A stretch of DNA of 64,000 nucleotides from DATMER01 sp040349255 (GTDB taxonomy: Bacteria > Acidobacteriota > Thermoanaerobaculia > Multivoradales > UBA5704). The DNA is taken from the NCBI GenBank assembly GCA_040349255.1, contig JBEQUE010000121.1, positions 24,471-88,470 of the forward strand, read 5' to 3'. Both the position numbers and the translations under genes were made by a program. Shown here piece by piece: positions 16,820 through 24,841 of this stretch (within the stretch, counting starts at the first letter, position 1; each line of letters begins with the position of its first letter). Below the pieces are notes generated by a model. That model was not told the DNA's origin. It ran no database searches and was given only the letters and a program-made list of their open reading frames with translations.

Positions 16820-17062
16820 GTGCGAGAGAAGCTTGTAATCAGGAGCGCTGCCCTCATCCTGCTGTTGTTGGCAGTGCTGGTCTCAGGAGCACTGGCGGAA
16901 AGCGAGGAGAAGGTCGCCTTCAATGTCGAGACGAAGAAGTATCACTGCCTCTCCTGCCATTGGGCCCTGAAGTGCACCAGGAACTGCATCGAGGTGTCCA
17001 AGTCCGAAGCCAAGCGTCGCGGAGGGGTCGCCTGCAAGGTATGCGGCGGTAGCTGCGGTTAG
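16820..17062 (+). CDS. Small secreted Cys-rich (Ada/nuclease-type zinc-finger-like) protein
   Basis: An 80-residue protein. I choose GTG 16820 (MREKLVIRSAALILLLLAVL), because it has an AGGAG site at 16804-16808 and begins directly with a signal peptide ending SGALA; the in-frame ATGs at 16766 and 16772 would place ~18 polar residues before it. The mature ~55 residues carry the pattern TKKYHCLSCHWALKCTRNC, then EAKRRGG and CKVCGGSC. The YHxxxC...EAxxxG..CxxC arrangement resembles the Ada-type or nuclease-C-terminal metal-binding finger, here with extra cysteines. It probably binds zinc or another metal outside the cytoplasm. The lipoprotein gene follows 52 bp later. The bases used are less GC-rich than the surrounding genes. 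Confidence 0.65.
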   Translation: MREKLVIRSAALILLLLAVLVSGALAESEEKVAFNVETKKYHCLSCHWALKCTRNCIEVSKSEAKRRGGVACKVCGGSCG

Positions 17063-17114
17063 GAGGCAATCCAGAAAGGCAGCTTGCAGGATGTCTCTTC
17101 ATTCAAGGCCATTG

Positions 17115-18470
17115 ATGAAACACGGCTGGAGCCTTCTGATTCTGTCGCTTGTGGTGCTCGCGACGTCGTGCGCTCCCCATAAGCCTAAACCCCAGGTGAG
17201 GATCTGGTACACTCCCATCGAAGAAACTCCCACTCCAGAGCCTGCAGAGACGCCTCCTCCGGAAGCCCCAATTCCTGCTCCGGCCGTTGACGAAGTCCCT
17301 CCTCCTCCTCCTTCTGAGAGCATAGAACAGACCGACCTCCTGGAGGGTGAAAGGTCTGCGGATCCGGTGACCGAAGAAACTCCTCCGCCTGTAGCGATCA
17401 GTACTGCTCCGCCTCCCCCGCCCGATGCACCCTTCGCAGTCCGGATCACGACAATAGGAGAGTTGCAACTCGTCCAGGATCCACGCGACAGCCAAGTGAT
17501 TCTGACAGCTGAGTCGAGCCATGCGGATCAGCAAGTCCAGTGGCGCCTTGATGGAGACGGCAAGGACTTCGTCATCTTGACCTCCGCCCAGGAGGGGACG
17601 GTCTCCAGAGCGACTCTGTCCCTCAAGCGGCCGGTTCCGCAGACCTGGATACGAGACAGCTACGTCAGGCTGTTCGCCGGCCTGGGAATCGAAGGAGTCA
17701 CGGAAGCAACGACAACTGTGAATCTGATCAAATTTCGGCGTGGTGGCCGGGTCTCTCCCGGCGCGTCCGACATCTGCGTGCGCCTCGAAAAGGGGGCCCC
17801 CAGCCGAGGTTGGAGTTTCGATCCGAAGAGCGTCGAAGTCCATCAGTATCAGGATGACTCCAGTGTGGAGAGCCTGGGGCGCCATTCTGCCAGCGACGGA
17901 GTGATCTCTCGTCTCCAGATTCACTATCTGTCAATAGACGATCGGGGAGAGGGTTCCTACTGGCTGCGGCAACAGGTCGGCTTTCGCGGATTCACCAAAG
18001 CCGTAGCGCGTTACGACCAAGGTAGCTGGGGGCATAATGCTTCGGTAGGGGTGGCTTCTGGCATCCTCGCCAGCGTGGACAATGAAAGCGTCGATCTCCC
18101 GGGCAACTCCTCCGGTATCCGTTACGCGGGCTATCCGAGCGAAGTCACGCTGGGCATCACGGCCAAGGGGGGTAACGGAGTCGCGCAGGGGCTCAGCCTG
18201 GAGGCAGGGCTGACAATCGGCCTCAAACTGAGCGAACAGGATTGGATAGCCGACGAAAGGTGGTCCCAGGGATTTTACGTGATCGAGAGCGCTGATGACC
18301 ATGTCCCGGGCACGGAAATCAAGGTCGATAAACTGGTAAAGATCGGCGCCGGGATTCTACTGGAGCAGGTGGATGACAACGAGTGGGATCTCGCGGCGCA
18401 AGCCTTCATCAGCACTTTCTTCCCGGCCAACAAATCGCCCGTCGAGATCTGCTTCAGACCCAAGTTTTGA
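17115..18470 (+). CDS. Proline-rich lipoprotein of unknown function
   Basis: A 451-residue protein. ATG 17115 (MKHGWSLLILSLVVLATSCA) gives a classical lipoprotein signal with lipobox LATSC; ATG 17091 is an in-frame alternative with a poorly placed ribosome site. Residues ~20-115 are a Pro/Glu-rich low-complexity linker (PTPEPAETPPPEAPIPAPA) that would span the periplasm or extend the protein from the membrane. The rest is beta-rich without a family I recognise; one part could be an Ig-like domain (residues ~120-200, IGELQLVQDPRDSQVIL). With the upstream secreted Cys-rich protein it forms a small island flanked by 49-bp direct repeats. Codon use is less GC-biased than the housekeeping genes in the window, suggesting recent acquisition. 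Confidence 0.65.
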   Translation: MKHGWSLLILSLVVLATSCAPHKPKPQVRIWYTPIEETPTPEPAETPPPEAPIPAPAVDEVPPPPPSESIEQTDLLEGERSADPVTEETPPPVAISTAPPPPPDAPFAVRITTIGELQLVQDPRDSQVILTAESSHADQQVQWRLDGDGKDFVILTSAQEGTVSRATLSLKRPVPQTWIRDSYVRLFAGLGIEGVTEATTTVNLIKFRRGGRVSPGASDICVRLEKGAPSRGWSFDPKSVEVHQYQDDSSVESLGRHSASDGVISRLQIHYLSIDDRGEGSYWLRQQVGFRGFTKAVARYDQGSWGHNASVGVASGILASVDNESVDLPGNSSGIRYAGYPSEVTLGITAKGGNGVAQGLSLEAGLTIGLKLSEQDWIADERWSQGFYVIESADDHVPGTEIKVDKLVKIGAGILLEQVDDNEWDLAAQAFISTFFPANKSPVEICFRPKF

Positions 18471-18507
18471 TCGCCAGAAGAAGGCTCCAGAGAAGGTGAG
18501 TCCTCGA

Positions 18508-18556
18508 TGACAGGGACGGGGCAAGAAGAGATTCCATCAACTCTCGGAAGCTGGTG
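18508..18556 (+). repeat. ~49-bp direct repeat, copy 2
   Basis: Matches 16564-16612; shared cores include GAGATTCCAT and AACTCTCG with AAGCTGG. It lies 38 bp after the lipoprotein stop, so the two copies flank the 16.8-18.5 kb island. Confidence 0.55.
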
Positions 18557-18609
18557 GGCTCAAACGTCGGGCGGTCCGCATGAGGCTGCCCGTCTCACCC
18601 CATCCGCCG

Positions 18610-18790
18610 CTATCCCGCTGCAGGAAGCCGGCTCTTGCGTGCGAGCCCCTGGAACTGCCGCATCTCCTCCACCGTGTCCTCCAGCCAGCGGAGCCGCTCC
18701 GCGGGTGTCATCTGCAGGCCAAGACGGATGTGATGCCGGCGGGTGCCTTCGAAGTCCCAGGTGATTTCCCCAGGGTTGGCTGGGGGACCC
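18610..18790 (-). pseudogene. Antitoxin-like small gene, copy A (no start codon)
   Basis: On the minus strand the frame reads GEITWDFEGTRRHHIRLGLQ, then MTPAERLRWLEDTVEEMRQF, and stops at TAG 18610-18612. It is about 92% identical at DNA level to the intact copy at 21472-21669 over ~172 bp. No start codon is found in frame before the conserved part, and upstream sequence differs from copy B, so it is a decayed duplicate. The remaining non-coding bases between 18471 and 18907 hold only this and the direct repeat. Confidence 0.6.
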
Positions 18791-18907
18791 GTTCCCAGGA
18801 ATCCCCTGGCACTTCTCGGCTTCTGCTCCCGACAATCTCGCCGGGCTTCAGATAGGTCGAATACTGCTGAAGTCTGGCGAGTAGCATCCGTCCCGAGGGG
18901 AACCGCC

Positions 18908-21292
18908 CTACTCGAAGTAGCCGGCCACGTCGATCGCCAGGTGGAGGTCGCCGGTCGAGCCGTTCTTGATGTTCACCGCGCCGACCCCGTCCTGCGACAG
19001 AGAGAAGATCGCGTTGTTCGCCCGGTTGCCGCCGGCCGTGAACGAGATCGTCGTGGCGGTCGGCAGCGCGTTGTCCACGGCGTACACCTTGGCGTCCCCC
19101 GCCGCGACCGGCCCCAGGGCGGTGACGTTCGCGAACACCGACCGCGCCGACGCGGGAACGCCGCAGGTCCCGGCGATCGTGTGCGTGAGCGTGGCGTTCG
19201 CGGCGATCGGCAAACCGCCGGTGGGGCCGCCGGCCAGCCGTGTGTCGAGCACCCGGCACGGCGAGACTGTGTAGAACGACCCGGCCGCCGGGCCGCCGCT
19301 GATCGTGAAGTTCGCGTTGGACACGTCGAAGAAGATGTTGCCCACGCAGGCGACCCGCGCGCGCGCCGTCGTCGTCGCGACATTCGGCACGGTGACCGTC
19401 TGCGTGCCATCGTTCGGCGTGGACGCGAGGAGGATCAGAGGAAAAGCGTTCCCGCCGTCCGTCGACACCGCGATCGACACGGAAGCGCAACTGACCGGGG
19501 CCGCCGTGGTGTTGGCTACGTTCCAGGTCACGGTCTGGGACGACAGCGCGGGCCACGTCACGGCGGTGTTCGGGCTGGTGATCGCGAACGGACCCGCGGC
19601 GGAGGTCACCGAGACCGTCGTCGTTCCGAAGCCCAGACCGCCGCCGCCCGGCCGGTTGTCGCGCACCGTGAACCGGAAGACCATGCTGCGCGTCCGTGTC
19701 GGCAGCGACTCGCCGAGCGCCGTGGTGTTGCCGAGCAGGTCGGACGGCTTCGGGAACGTCCGCCACGGCAGACCCGATGGCGAGAAGCTCCGGAAGATCG
19801 GCCGCACGGCGGCCACGTCGTCGTTGGGCGGCGCGGGATCGCCGAGATCGAGCTCCTCCCAGGTGTAGGTGAGGGCGTCGCCATTCACATCCGAAGCGTT
19901 GCCCGTAAGCGTGAACGGCGTCTTCATGGGGATCGAGAAGGCCGGAGTCGTGGTCGCGGTCGGCGGCGTGTTGCCGGTGGATGTCAAGGTTCCACACGCC
20001 GAACCGGTGCCGGCGAGCTTGCTCAGCATCTGGTCGAGGCTGTGCGCGTGGTAGTAGTCGTCATGGTGGGGTTGCAGCATCTCCGCACCGCAAAGCCCTG
20101 CGTAGGACAGCAGCGTCGATCCGCTGGCGGGCTCGTACGAATGGTTGCCGTCGCGGAAGACGCAGCCGCCCGTGGTGCCGTTGAAGGAGTGATGCGCCCC
20201 CCACTGGTGGCCCATCTCGTGCGCCACGTAGTCGACGCTGAACGGATCGCCGACCGGGTTGATCAGGCTCGTGGCGCCCTGCGCCTTGTAGGTCGCGTTG
20301 CAGGCCATGCCCACGTAGGCCGTGCCGCCCCCGGCGGTGCCGAAGACGTGCCCCAGGTCGTAGTTGGCCGTGCCGATCACCGTGTCCAGCTTGGCCTGAT
20401 TCTCCTTCAGCATCGTATCGAGATTGTTGTTCGTGTAACCGTCGGTGGCCGGGTCCGTGAAGATCAGCAGGCTCTCGTTAGCGATCAGCACCATGCGGCC
20501 CGCGACGTCGCGCTCCAGGATGCCGTTGACGCGGTTGAGGACCGTGACCACGGCCGCCAGCGAGCAGGAGACGGCGGCGGGCGACGGCGAGCAGACCTTG
20601 ATCGAGTACTCGCCGGTGACGGCGATCGCCGTGCGGTAGGTGCGCAGCGATCCGCCTGCGGTGATTGACGCAGTCAGCGGAGGCGAGGCGGTCAGGCCGG
20701 AAGGTTCCTCATGGCCCGGCGCGTCCAGGCTCCGGCAGGGAGGCGGCGCGCCGAGCTGCGGGGCGTCCTGCTTCCAGTAGGCGATGTGGTGGACGTTGTC
20801 GCCCGGGCTCAGCGGGTCGATCATCAGCGTGCCGGCCGGGGAGAGGATCATGGCATGAAGGCCGGCCGGCGTGACGTCCAGGATCAGCGTCTCGGTCGGA
20901 TCGGTGATCCCCCGGCCGCGGAACGTTCGGATCTCCGGGAACTGCGCCGCGAGATCGTCATCCAGGGTCGGGACTTCGAAGATCGCGAACTCGGATGCCG
21001 CCCCTTCCGGCTTCGGGATGAACAGGATTGGCGCGGTCCGACCTGCCGCGAACGCGCTCTCGGCCGGGACCGACCCGAGCTCGAAGTCGAGCGCTTCGGG
21101 ATCGAGGATCAGCACCCGGTAAGCCGAGGGGAGAAGCTCGACCGGCCGCGCCGACGAGATGTCCGCGGCGAGGCCGGCATCCGGAACGTCGGCGAAGACC
21201 GAGTGAAGCTGCGGAACGGAGGCAGCCCGAAGATCTCTGGACGATAGGAGTCCGGCCAGGACGATGAGCACAGCGCGTCGGTACTGCTGCAT
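18908..21292 (-). CDS. Secreted reprolysin-type zinc metalloprotease
   Basis: A 794-residue protein with AGGAGC before the ATG. Residues 1-24 form a signal peptide (MQQYRRAVLIVLAGLLSSRD). The metzincin zinc motif HExxHxxGxxH is present as HEMGHQWGAHH at about residues 357-367 (coding bases ~20190-20222), followed by a Met-turn-like region. The proteolytic domain covers roughly 200-450 and resembles Peptidase_M12B_2-type reprolysins. A beta-sandwich domain follows (FAITSPNTAVTWPALSSQTV). The C-terminal ~135 residues start with YTVSPCRVLDTR and end HLAIDVAGYFE; I know this as a recurrent C-terminal module of secreted Acidobacteriota-like proteins, perhaps for surface attachment or sorting. It acts extracellularly; the substrate is unknown. 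Copies A and B of the antitoxin-like gene flank it. Confidence 0.88.
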   Translation of the reverse strand: MQQYRRAVLIVLAGLLSSRDLRAASVPQLHSVFADVPDAGLAADISSARPVELLPSAYRVLILDPEALDFELGSVPAESAFAAGRTAPILFIPKPEGAASEFAIFEVPTLDDDLAAQFPEIRTFRGRGITDPTETLILDVTPAGLHAMILSPAGTLMIDPLSPGDNVHHIAYWKQDAPQLGAPPPCRSLDAPGHEEPSGLTASPPLTASITAGGSLRTYRTAIAVTGEYSIKVCSPSPAAVSCSLAAVVTVLNRVNGILERDVAGRMVLIANESLLIFTDPATDGYTNNNLDTMLKENQAKLDTVIGTANYDLGHVFGTAGGGTAYVGMACNATYKAQGATSLINPVGDPFSVDYVAHEMGHQWGAHHSFNGTTGGCVFRDGNHSYEPASGSTLLSYAGLCGAEMLQPHHDDYYHAHSLDQMLSKLAGTGSACGTLTSTGNTPPTATTTPAFSIPMKTPFTLTGNASDVNGDALTYTWEELDLGDPAPPNDDVAAVRPIFRSFSPSGLPWRTFPKPSDLLGNTTALGESLPTRTRSMVFRFTVRDNRPGGGGLGFGTTTVSVTSAAGPFAITSPNTAVTWPALSSQTVTWNVANTTAAPVSCASVSIAVSTDGGNAFPLILLASTPNDGTQTVTVPNVATTTARARVACVGNIFFDVSNANFTISGGPAAGSFYTVSPCRVLDTRLAGGPTGGLPIAANATLTHTIAGTCGVPASARSVFANVTALGPVAAGDAKVYAVDNALPTATTISFTAGGNRANNAIFSLSQDGVGAVNIKNGSTGDLHLAIDVAGYFE

Positions 21293-21471
21293 AAGAGCTC
21301 CTCTGAAAGGACGGGACTACAGATATGCAGAGACCCGGTTTTCCCAGGTTTGTTGAGCGGCCCGGTCCGAGGCGTGAGCCGGATGGGCAGACTCAGGCGG
21401 GGTCGTTCCGGAGGTGTGCGGAGCTGCCGGCGCTCCGCACACCCTGCGGCCGGGTTTCTGGATTACCGCCG

Positions 21472-21669
21472 CTACCCCGCTACGGGAAGCCGGCTCTTGC
21501 ATGCGAGCCCCTGGAGCTGCCGCATCTCCTCCACCGTGTCCTCCAGCCAGCGGAGCCGCTCCACGGGTGTCATCTGCAGGCCGAGACGAATATGGTGCCG
21601 GCGGGTGCCCTCGAAATCCCAGGTGATTTCCCCAGGGTCGGCTGGATTGGGGGCGCGTGGATTTCTCAC
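21472..21669 (-). CDS. Small antitoxin-like protein, copy B
   Basis: A 65-residue protein starting at GTG 21669, which overlaps the TGA of the upstream remnant (GTGA). The core TWDFEGTRRHHIRLGLQMTP, then ERLRWLEDTVEEMRQLQG, is a compact charged helical protein. From memory, proteins of this type sit directly downstream of DUF6036-type nucleotidyltransferases, and exactly such a C-terminal remnant precedes it here. A toxin-antitoxin or similar two-component role is inferred from that pairing and is not proven. A near-duplicate lies at 18610-18790. The stretch 21293-21471 contains nothing else I can support. Confidence 0.55.
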   Translation of the reverse strand: MRNPRAPNPADPGEITWDFEGTRRHHIRLGLQMTPVERLRWLEDTVEEMRQLQGLACKSRLPVAG

Positions 21670-21758
21670 GACTCCTCTTCGGATGAGAGCTCCAGCAGCG
21701 CCTCGACATCTTTCAGATCTCTGGCTCTCCCTGCTGCTCGCTTCATCGCAACAAGATC
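21666..21758 (-). pseudogene. C-terminal remnant of a DUF6036-type nucleotidyltransferase
   Basis: The frame after an in-frame TAG (21759-21761) reads DLVAMKRAAGRARDLKDVEA, then LLELSSEEES and stop. DLxAxKRAAGRxRDLxDxEAL is the usual C-terminus of DUF6036/AbiEii-like nucleotidyltransferases. Only ~30 codons remain; the catalytic GSxxxD part is absent and the VapC gene lies immediately upstream. The stop overlaps the GTG of the antitoxin-like gene, showing an original two-gene operon that was truncated. Confidence 0.6.
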
Positions 21759-21798
21759 CTAGCTTAATGAGCCTCCACTGCTATAAAAAGCGAAGCCT

Positions 21799-22197
21799 TC
21801 AAGGAATCGTCGGGATCAGCCCTGAATCGATGATGCGCCGATCCTGCGTGAGGAGAGCAGCCCCCAAGGTTCTGGCGGAAGCGACCAGAATGCGGTCGGC
21901 CGGGTCGCGGTGAAAGCTGTCGGGCAGAGCCGCAACCTCGGAGGCAATGGCGGGAGTGATCGGGACCAGTTGGACGAGTGGCGGAGCCACGGCCTGCTCG
22001 AGCCAGTCCCGGAGGGGTAGGTCCAATTCCACCCGTCCGAGACTGTTCAGAGTGGCAATCTCCCAAAGGGTGATCCCGGAGACCAGGAGAGGAGACTCTG
22101 GTTTGGCTTCCGCCAGGATCTCCCTCTGCCGAGGCGAAAGTTGAGAGTTCTGCTCCAGCCACCAAAGCAGAATATGGGTATCGATCAGAGTCTTCAG
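21799..22197 (-). CDS. VapC-type PIN-domain ribonuclease toxin with apparent CTG start
   Basis: A full-length 132-residue PIN domain is present only if translation starts at CTG 22197 (LKTLIDTHILLWWLEQNSQL). The frame has a stop just upstream and no ATG, GTG or TTG before residue ~56. The three acidic positions are seen: Asp in LIDTHILLW, Glu in GITLWEIATL, and Asp in HRDPADRILVASA. AAGGGAG lies 5 bases before the CTG, so a CTG start is plausible. The CTG overlaps the fkbH stop (CTGA), implying translational coupling to the extender-unit operon. No VapB-like gene precedes it. Alternatives are a non-functional allele or a start-codon mutation. Confidence 0.7.
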   Translation of the reverse strand: MKTLIDTHILLWWLEQNSQLSPRQREILAEAKPESPLLVSGITLWEIATLNSLGRVELDLPLRDWLEQAVAPPLVQLVPITPAIASEVAALPDSFHRDPADRILVASARTLGAALLTQDRRIIDSGLIPTIP

Positions 22198-23399
22198 AGC
22201 TCTCCCTTCTCAGCGTCAAAAGCCTCCGCGGGTAACACGGGCTCGACAACATCCCCCACGACCCTGACCGTTCCGAAAAGGGCGTGCTGAGGGTAGCCGC
22301 TCTCCACCCGCAGGTCCACGTACGGCGGCGGCGGTTGGATCGCGGAGAAGTCGTTCTCCATGATCATCACGTTGCCCTGCCGGTCGACTTCCTTGAAGCC
22401 GGCGAACTTGTAGGTGATGAGCATCTGGCGGTTGCGGTCGTTCGAGACGAACTCGCCGCGAACCTTCGCCCCGGCCGCCTTCGCCGAGCGCAGGATGTGG
22501 TGGATCATGATCATCCCCACGCCCTTCGACATCACGCGGCAGGACATCAGGAGCAGCTTGATGTTCCAGACGCCCTCCCCCATTTCGATCAGGGTCAGGC
22601 CGATCTTGCCGTAGGTGCCGTGCTTGTCCTCGAGGCTCGAAACCAGGAGCTGATGGCTCGGCGACTGGCGGAAGGCGTCCAGCTCCTCGTAGGAGTAGGT
22701 GTAGCCCGTGGTGTTGAGCTGGTTCGTGCGGACGGTCAGCTCCTCGGCCCGCTTCAGGTCCTCCTCCTTGCAGGGCGCGATGGTGAAGATCATGCCCAGC
22801 GTGGCGAGGAACTCCTCGGTCGGACCGACGAAGTCCGCCTCCTCCCGGTTGCGCTGGATGTCCGCCATGTACATGTGGCGGCGCTGGCGCGAGTCGTCGG
22901 TGATGAAACGGGGGTTGAGCTCCGGCCGGTCGAGCAGGTCGTCGAGCAGCGCCGAGTCGATGCACAGCACGCGCTCGTGGGTGAAGGCCACCTCCTCGCG
23001 CTCGAACGGCTGGTCGTCGATGAAGGCGACGGCGTCCAGGCCGATGTTGATGTCCTTCGCGATCTGGGTGATGGAGGCGGCCTTGGAGTTCCAGTTGATC
23101 TGCGGGTAGAGGAAGTACTCCTCGATGCCGTACTCCTTGAGCTTCGCCATCGCCGTGTCGTGGTCGTTGCGGCTGGCGATCGAGTGCAGGATGCCGCGCT
23201 CGTCCAGGGTCTTCAGGATCTCCACCACGTGCGGGCGCAGGCGGACCTCGTCGTCCTCCAGCAGGATGCCGTCCCAGACGGTGTTGTCCAGGTCCCACAC
23301 CACGCACTTGATGGACTGCTTTTCCTTCTTCTTCGCGGCCATTACGGCGGCGGGATCGGCGGCGTCTTGTCCCTTGAGGTCGCCCTTGAGGTCGATCAT
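22194..23399 (-). CDS. fkbH: FkbH-like HAD-superfamily glyceryl-ACP synthase
   Basis: A 401-residue protein. The N-terminal half is a HAD domain with motif I DLDNT (VVWDLDNTVWDGIL, residues ~33-46) and a later acidic motif (AFIDDQPFERE). The C-terminal half (VGPTEEFLATLGMIFTIAPC onward) is the GNAT-like part typical of HAD-IIIC/FkbH proteins. These enzymes take 1,3-bisphosphoglycerate, remove phosphate and load the glyceryl group on a dedicated acyl carrier protein, the first step to methoxymalonyl- or hydroxymalonyl-ACP extender units. The other cassette members lie upstream on the same strand (10-bp gap to the acyl-CoA dehydrogenase). A short N-terminal extension (MIDLKGDLKGQD) precedes the HAD domain. 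Confidence 0.9.
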   Translation of the reverse strand: MIDLKGDLKGQDAADPAAVMAAKKKEKQSIKCVVWDLDNTVWDGILLEDDEVRLRPHVVEILKTLDERGILHSIASRNDHDTAMAKLKEYGIEEYFLYPQINWNSKAASITQIAKDINIGLDAVAFIDDQPFEREEVAFTHERVLCIDSALLDDLLDRPELNPRFITDDSRQRRHMYMADIQRNREEADFVGPTEEFLATLGMIFTIAPCKEEDLKRAEELTVRTNQLNTTGYTYSYEELDAFRQSPSHQLLVSSLEDKHGTYGKIGLTLIEMGEGVWNIKLLLMSCRVMSKGVGMIMIHHILRSAKAAGAKVRGEFVSNDRNRQMLITYKFAGFKEVDRQGNVMIMENDFSAIQPPPPYVDLRVESGYPQHALFGTVRVVGDVVEPVLPAEAFDAEKGEL

Positions 23400-23409
23400 G
23401 GCGGTCTCC

Positions 23410-24552
23410 TTAAAGCTCCCCGAACTCGAAGCGCGGGATCGTGAACTGCTGGATCTGCGTGCTCCCTTCGATGATCTCCATCACCTTGGCGTCGCGGAAG
23501 AGGCGCGACACGGCGAAGTCCTCGTGGCAGCCGTTGCCGCCGTGGATCTGGACCGCGTCGGTCGCCACCTTGGTGGCGGTGGTGGAGGCGAAGTACTTGG
23601 CGAGCATGGTCTCCGCGAAGGAGCCCGGGTCGCCGATGTCGCGCAGGTAGCCGGCCCGCATGCAGAGCAGGCGCGCCGCGCGCACGTGGGTGATCATGTC
23701 GGCGATCATCGCGCGCACGAGCTGGTGGTCGAAGAGCGGCTTGTCGAACTGCACGCGCTCCCGGGCGTAGGCGAGGCTCTCCTCGAGCGCCGCCTGGGCG
23801 ATGCCCACCGAGCCGCAGGCCACGCTGTAGCGCCCCTGCTCCAGCGCCGCGCCCACCACGTGGGAGACGCCGAAGCCGGGCCGGCCGACCATGGCCTCCG
23901 CCGGGATGCGGACGTCCTCCAGCTTCATCTCGGCCAGCATGGAGGCCCGGGTGCCGAGCAGGCCGCGCGTCGGCGTCCAGGTGAACCCGGGGCTGCCGCG
24001 CTCGATCAGGAAGGCCGTGGGCTTGCCGTCGAGCTGGGCGAAGAGGAGGAAGAGGTCCGCGATCTGGCCGTAGGTGGTCCACTTCTTGAAGCCGTTGATC
24101 ACGAAGCCGCCCCCCTCGGAACCATCGGGGACCGCCGTGGTGGCGATGCCCTTGGCGTCGCTGCCCGCGTTGGGCTCGGACAGGGCGAAGGCGCCGAGGA
24201 TCTCGCCCTTGGCCAGGCGGCCGAGGTACTTCTCGCGCTGCGGCTTGCTCCCCCAGCGCAGGATGCCCTGCGCGCACATGTCGTGCACGGTGAGCAGCGA
24301 GCGGGTGGACGAGCAGCCGCGGCCGAGCTCCTCGGTCAGGATGCCGTAGGAGATCATGTCGAAGCCCGCGCCGCCGTGCTCCTTGGGGACGATCGAGCCC
24401 AGCCAGCCGCGCTCGTTGAGCTTGTCGATGACGTCCCGCGGGATGGCCTCGGCGCGGTCGAACTCCCCGGCGCGCGGCACCAGCTCACGGTCCGCGAACT
24501 CGCGAACCTCGGCGCGCAGGGCGCGCTGCTCCGGCGTCAGCTCGATCTTCAT
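23410..24552 (-). CDS. Acyl-CoA/acyl-ACP dehydrogenase of the extender-unit cassette (FkbI-like)
   Basis: A 380-residue flavoprotein of usual acyl-CoA dehydrogenase length. Signatures include GCSSTRSLLTVHDMCAQGIL, the FAD-contact GAFALSEPNAGSD, and near the C-terminus QIHGGNGCHEDFAVSRLFRD with IIEGSTQIQQFTI. The ATG overlaps the ACP stop (ATGA, 24549-24552), showing tight coupling to the carrier protein. In methoxymalonyl-type pathways (FkbI, ZmaE-like) this family oxidises the glyceryl-ACP intermediate. A fatty-acid catabolic role is possible in isolation, but the ACP-FkbH neighbours argue for the extender-unit pathway. Confidence 0.88.
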   Translation of the reverse strand: MKIELTPEQRALRAEVREFADRELVPRAGEFDRAEAIPRDVIDKLNERGWLGSIVPKEHGGAGFDMISYGILTEELGRGCSSTRSLLTVHDMCAQGILRWGSKPQREKYLGRLAKGEILGAFALSEPNAGSDAKGIATTAVPDGSEGGGFVINGFKKWTTYGQIADLFLLFAQLDGKPTAFLIERGSPGFTWTPTRGLLGTRASMLAEMKLEDVRIPAEAMVGRPGFGVSHVVGAALEQGRYSVACGSVGIAQAALEESLAYARERVQFDKPLFDHQLVRAMIADMITHVRAARLLCMRAGYLRDIGDPGSFAETMLAKYFASTTATKVATDAVQIHGGNGCHEDFAVSRLFRDAKVMEIIEGSTQIQQFTIPRFEFGEL

Positions 24553-24818
24553 GCCTGGGCCGCCGGTGTCTCGGAAGCGCCCGCGCCCGACTTCTTGGCC
24601 ACCAGGCTGGAGATCGCGTTGATGGAGCGGAAGTTGTCGAGGTCGAGGTCGTCGTCCTCCACGCGGACTCCGAACTCCTTTTCGACGAAGGCGACGAGCT
24701 GCATGGCGAGCAGCGAGTTGACGAAGCCGAGGGCGAAGATGTCCTCCTCGGGCTGCAAGTCGTGGTTCTTGAAGAACCGCGACAGGAATTCCTTGATCTT
24801 GCTCTGGGTCTGGTCCAT
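24549..24818 (-). CDS. Acyl carrier protein of the extender-unit cassette
   Basis: An 89-residue protein with AGGAAAGGGA before the ATG at 24818. The phosphopantetheine attachment serine is Ser35 in FALGFVNSLLAMQLV; the usual Asp before Ser is Asn, a variant I associate with FkbJ/ZmaD-type stand-alone carriers. Helix III is the acidic VRVEDDDLDLDNFRS. It would carry the glyceryl and then hydroxymalonyl group made by the neighbouring enzymes. It needs a phosphopantetheinyl transferase, which is not seen in the window. Gap to the upstream dehydrogenase gene is 23 bp; downstream it overlaps the acyl-CoA dehydrogenase by 4 bp. Confidence 0.9.
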   Translation of the reverse strand: MDQTQSKIKEFLSRFFKNHDLQPEEDIFALGFVNSLLAMQLVAFVEKEFGVRVEDDDLDLDNFRSINAISSLVAKKSGAGASETPAAQA

Positions 24819-24841
24819 GTCGATCCCTTTCCTGGTCCTCC

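Noticed and set aside
18483..18764. Plus-strand open frame starting near the second direct repeat
   Set aside because: It overlaps the minus-strand antitoxin-like remnant, shows no family sequence and reads as its shadow.
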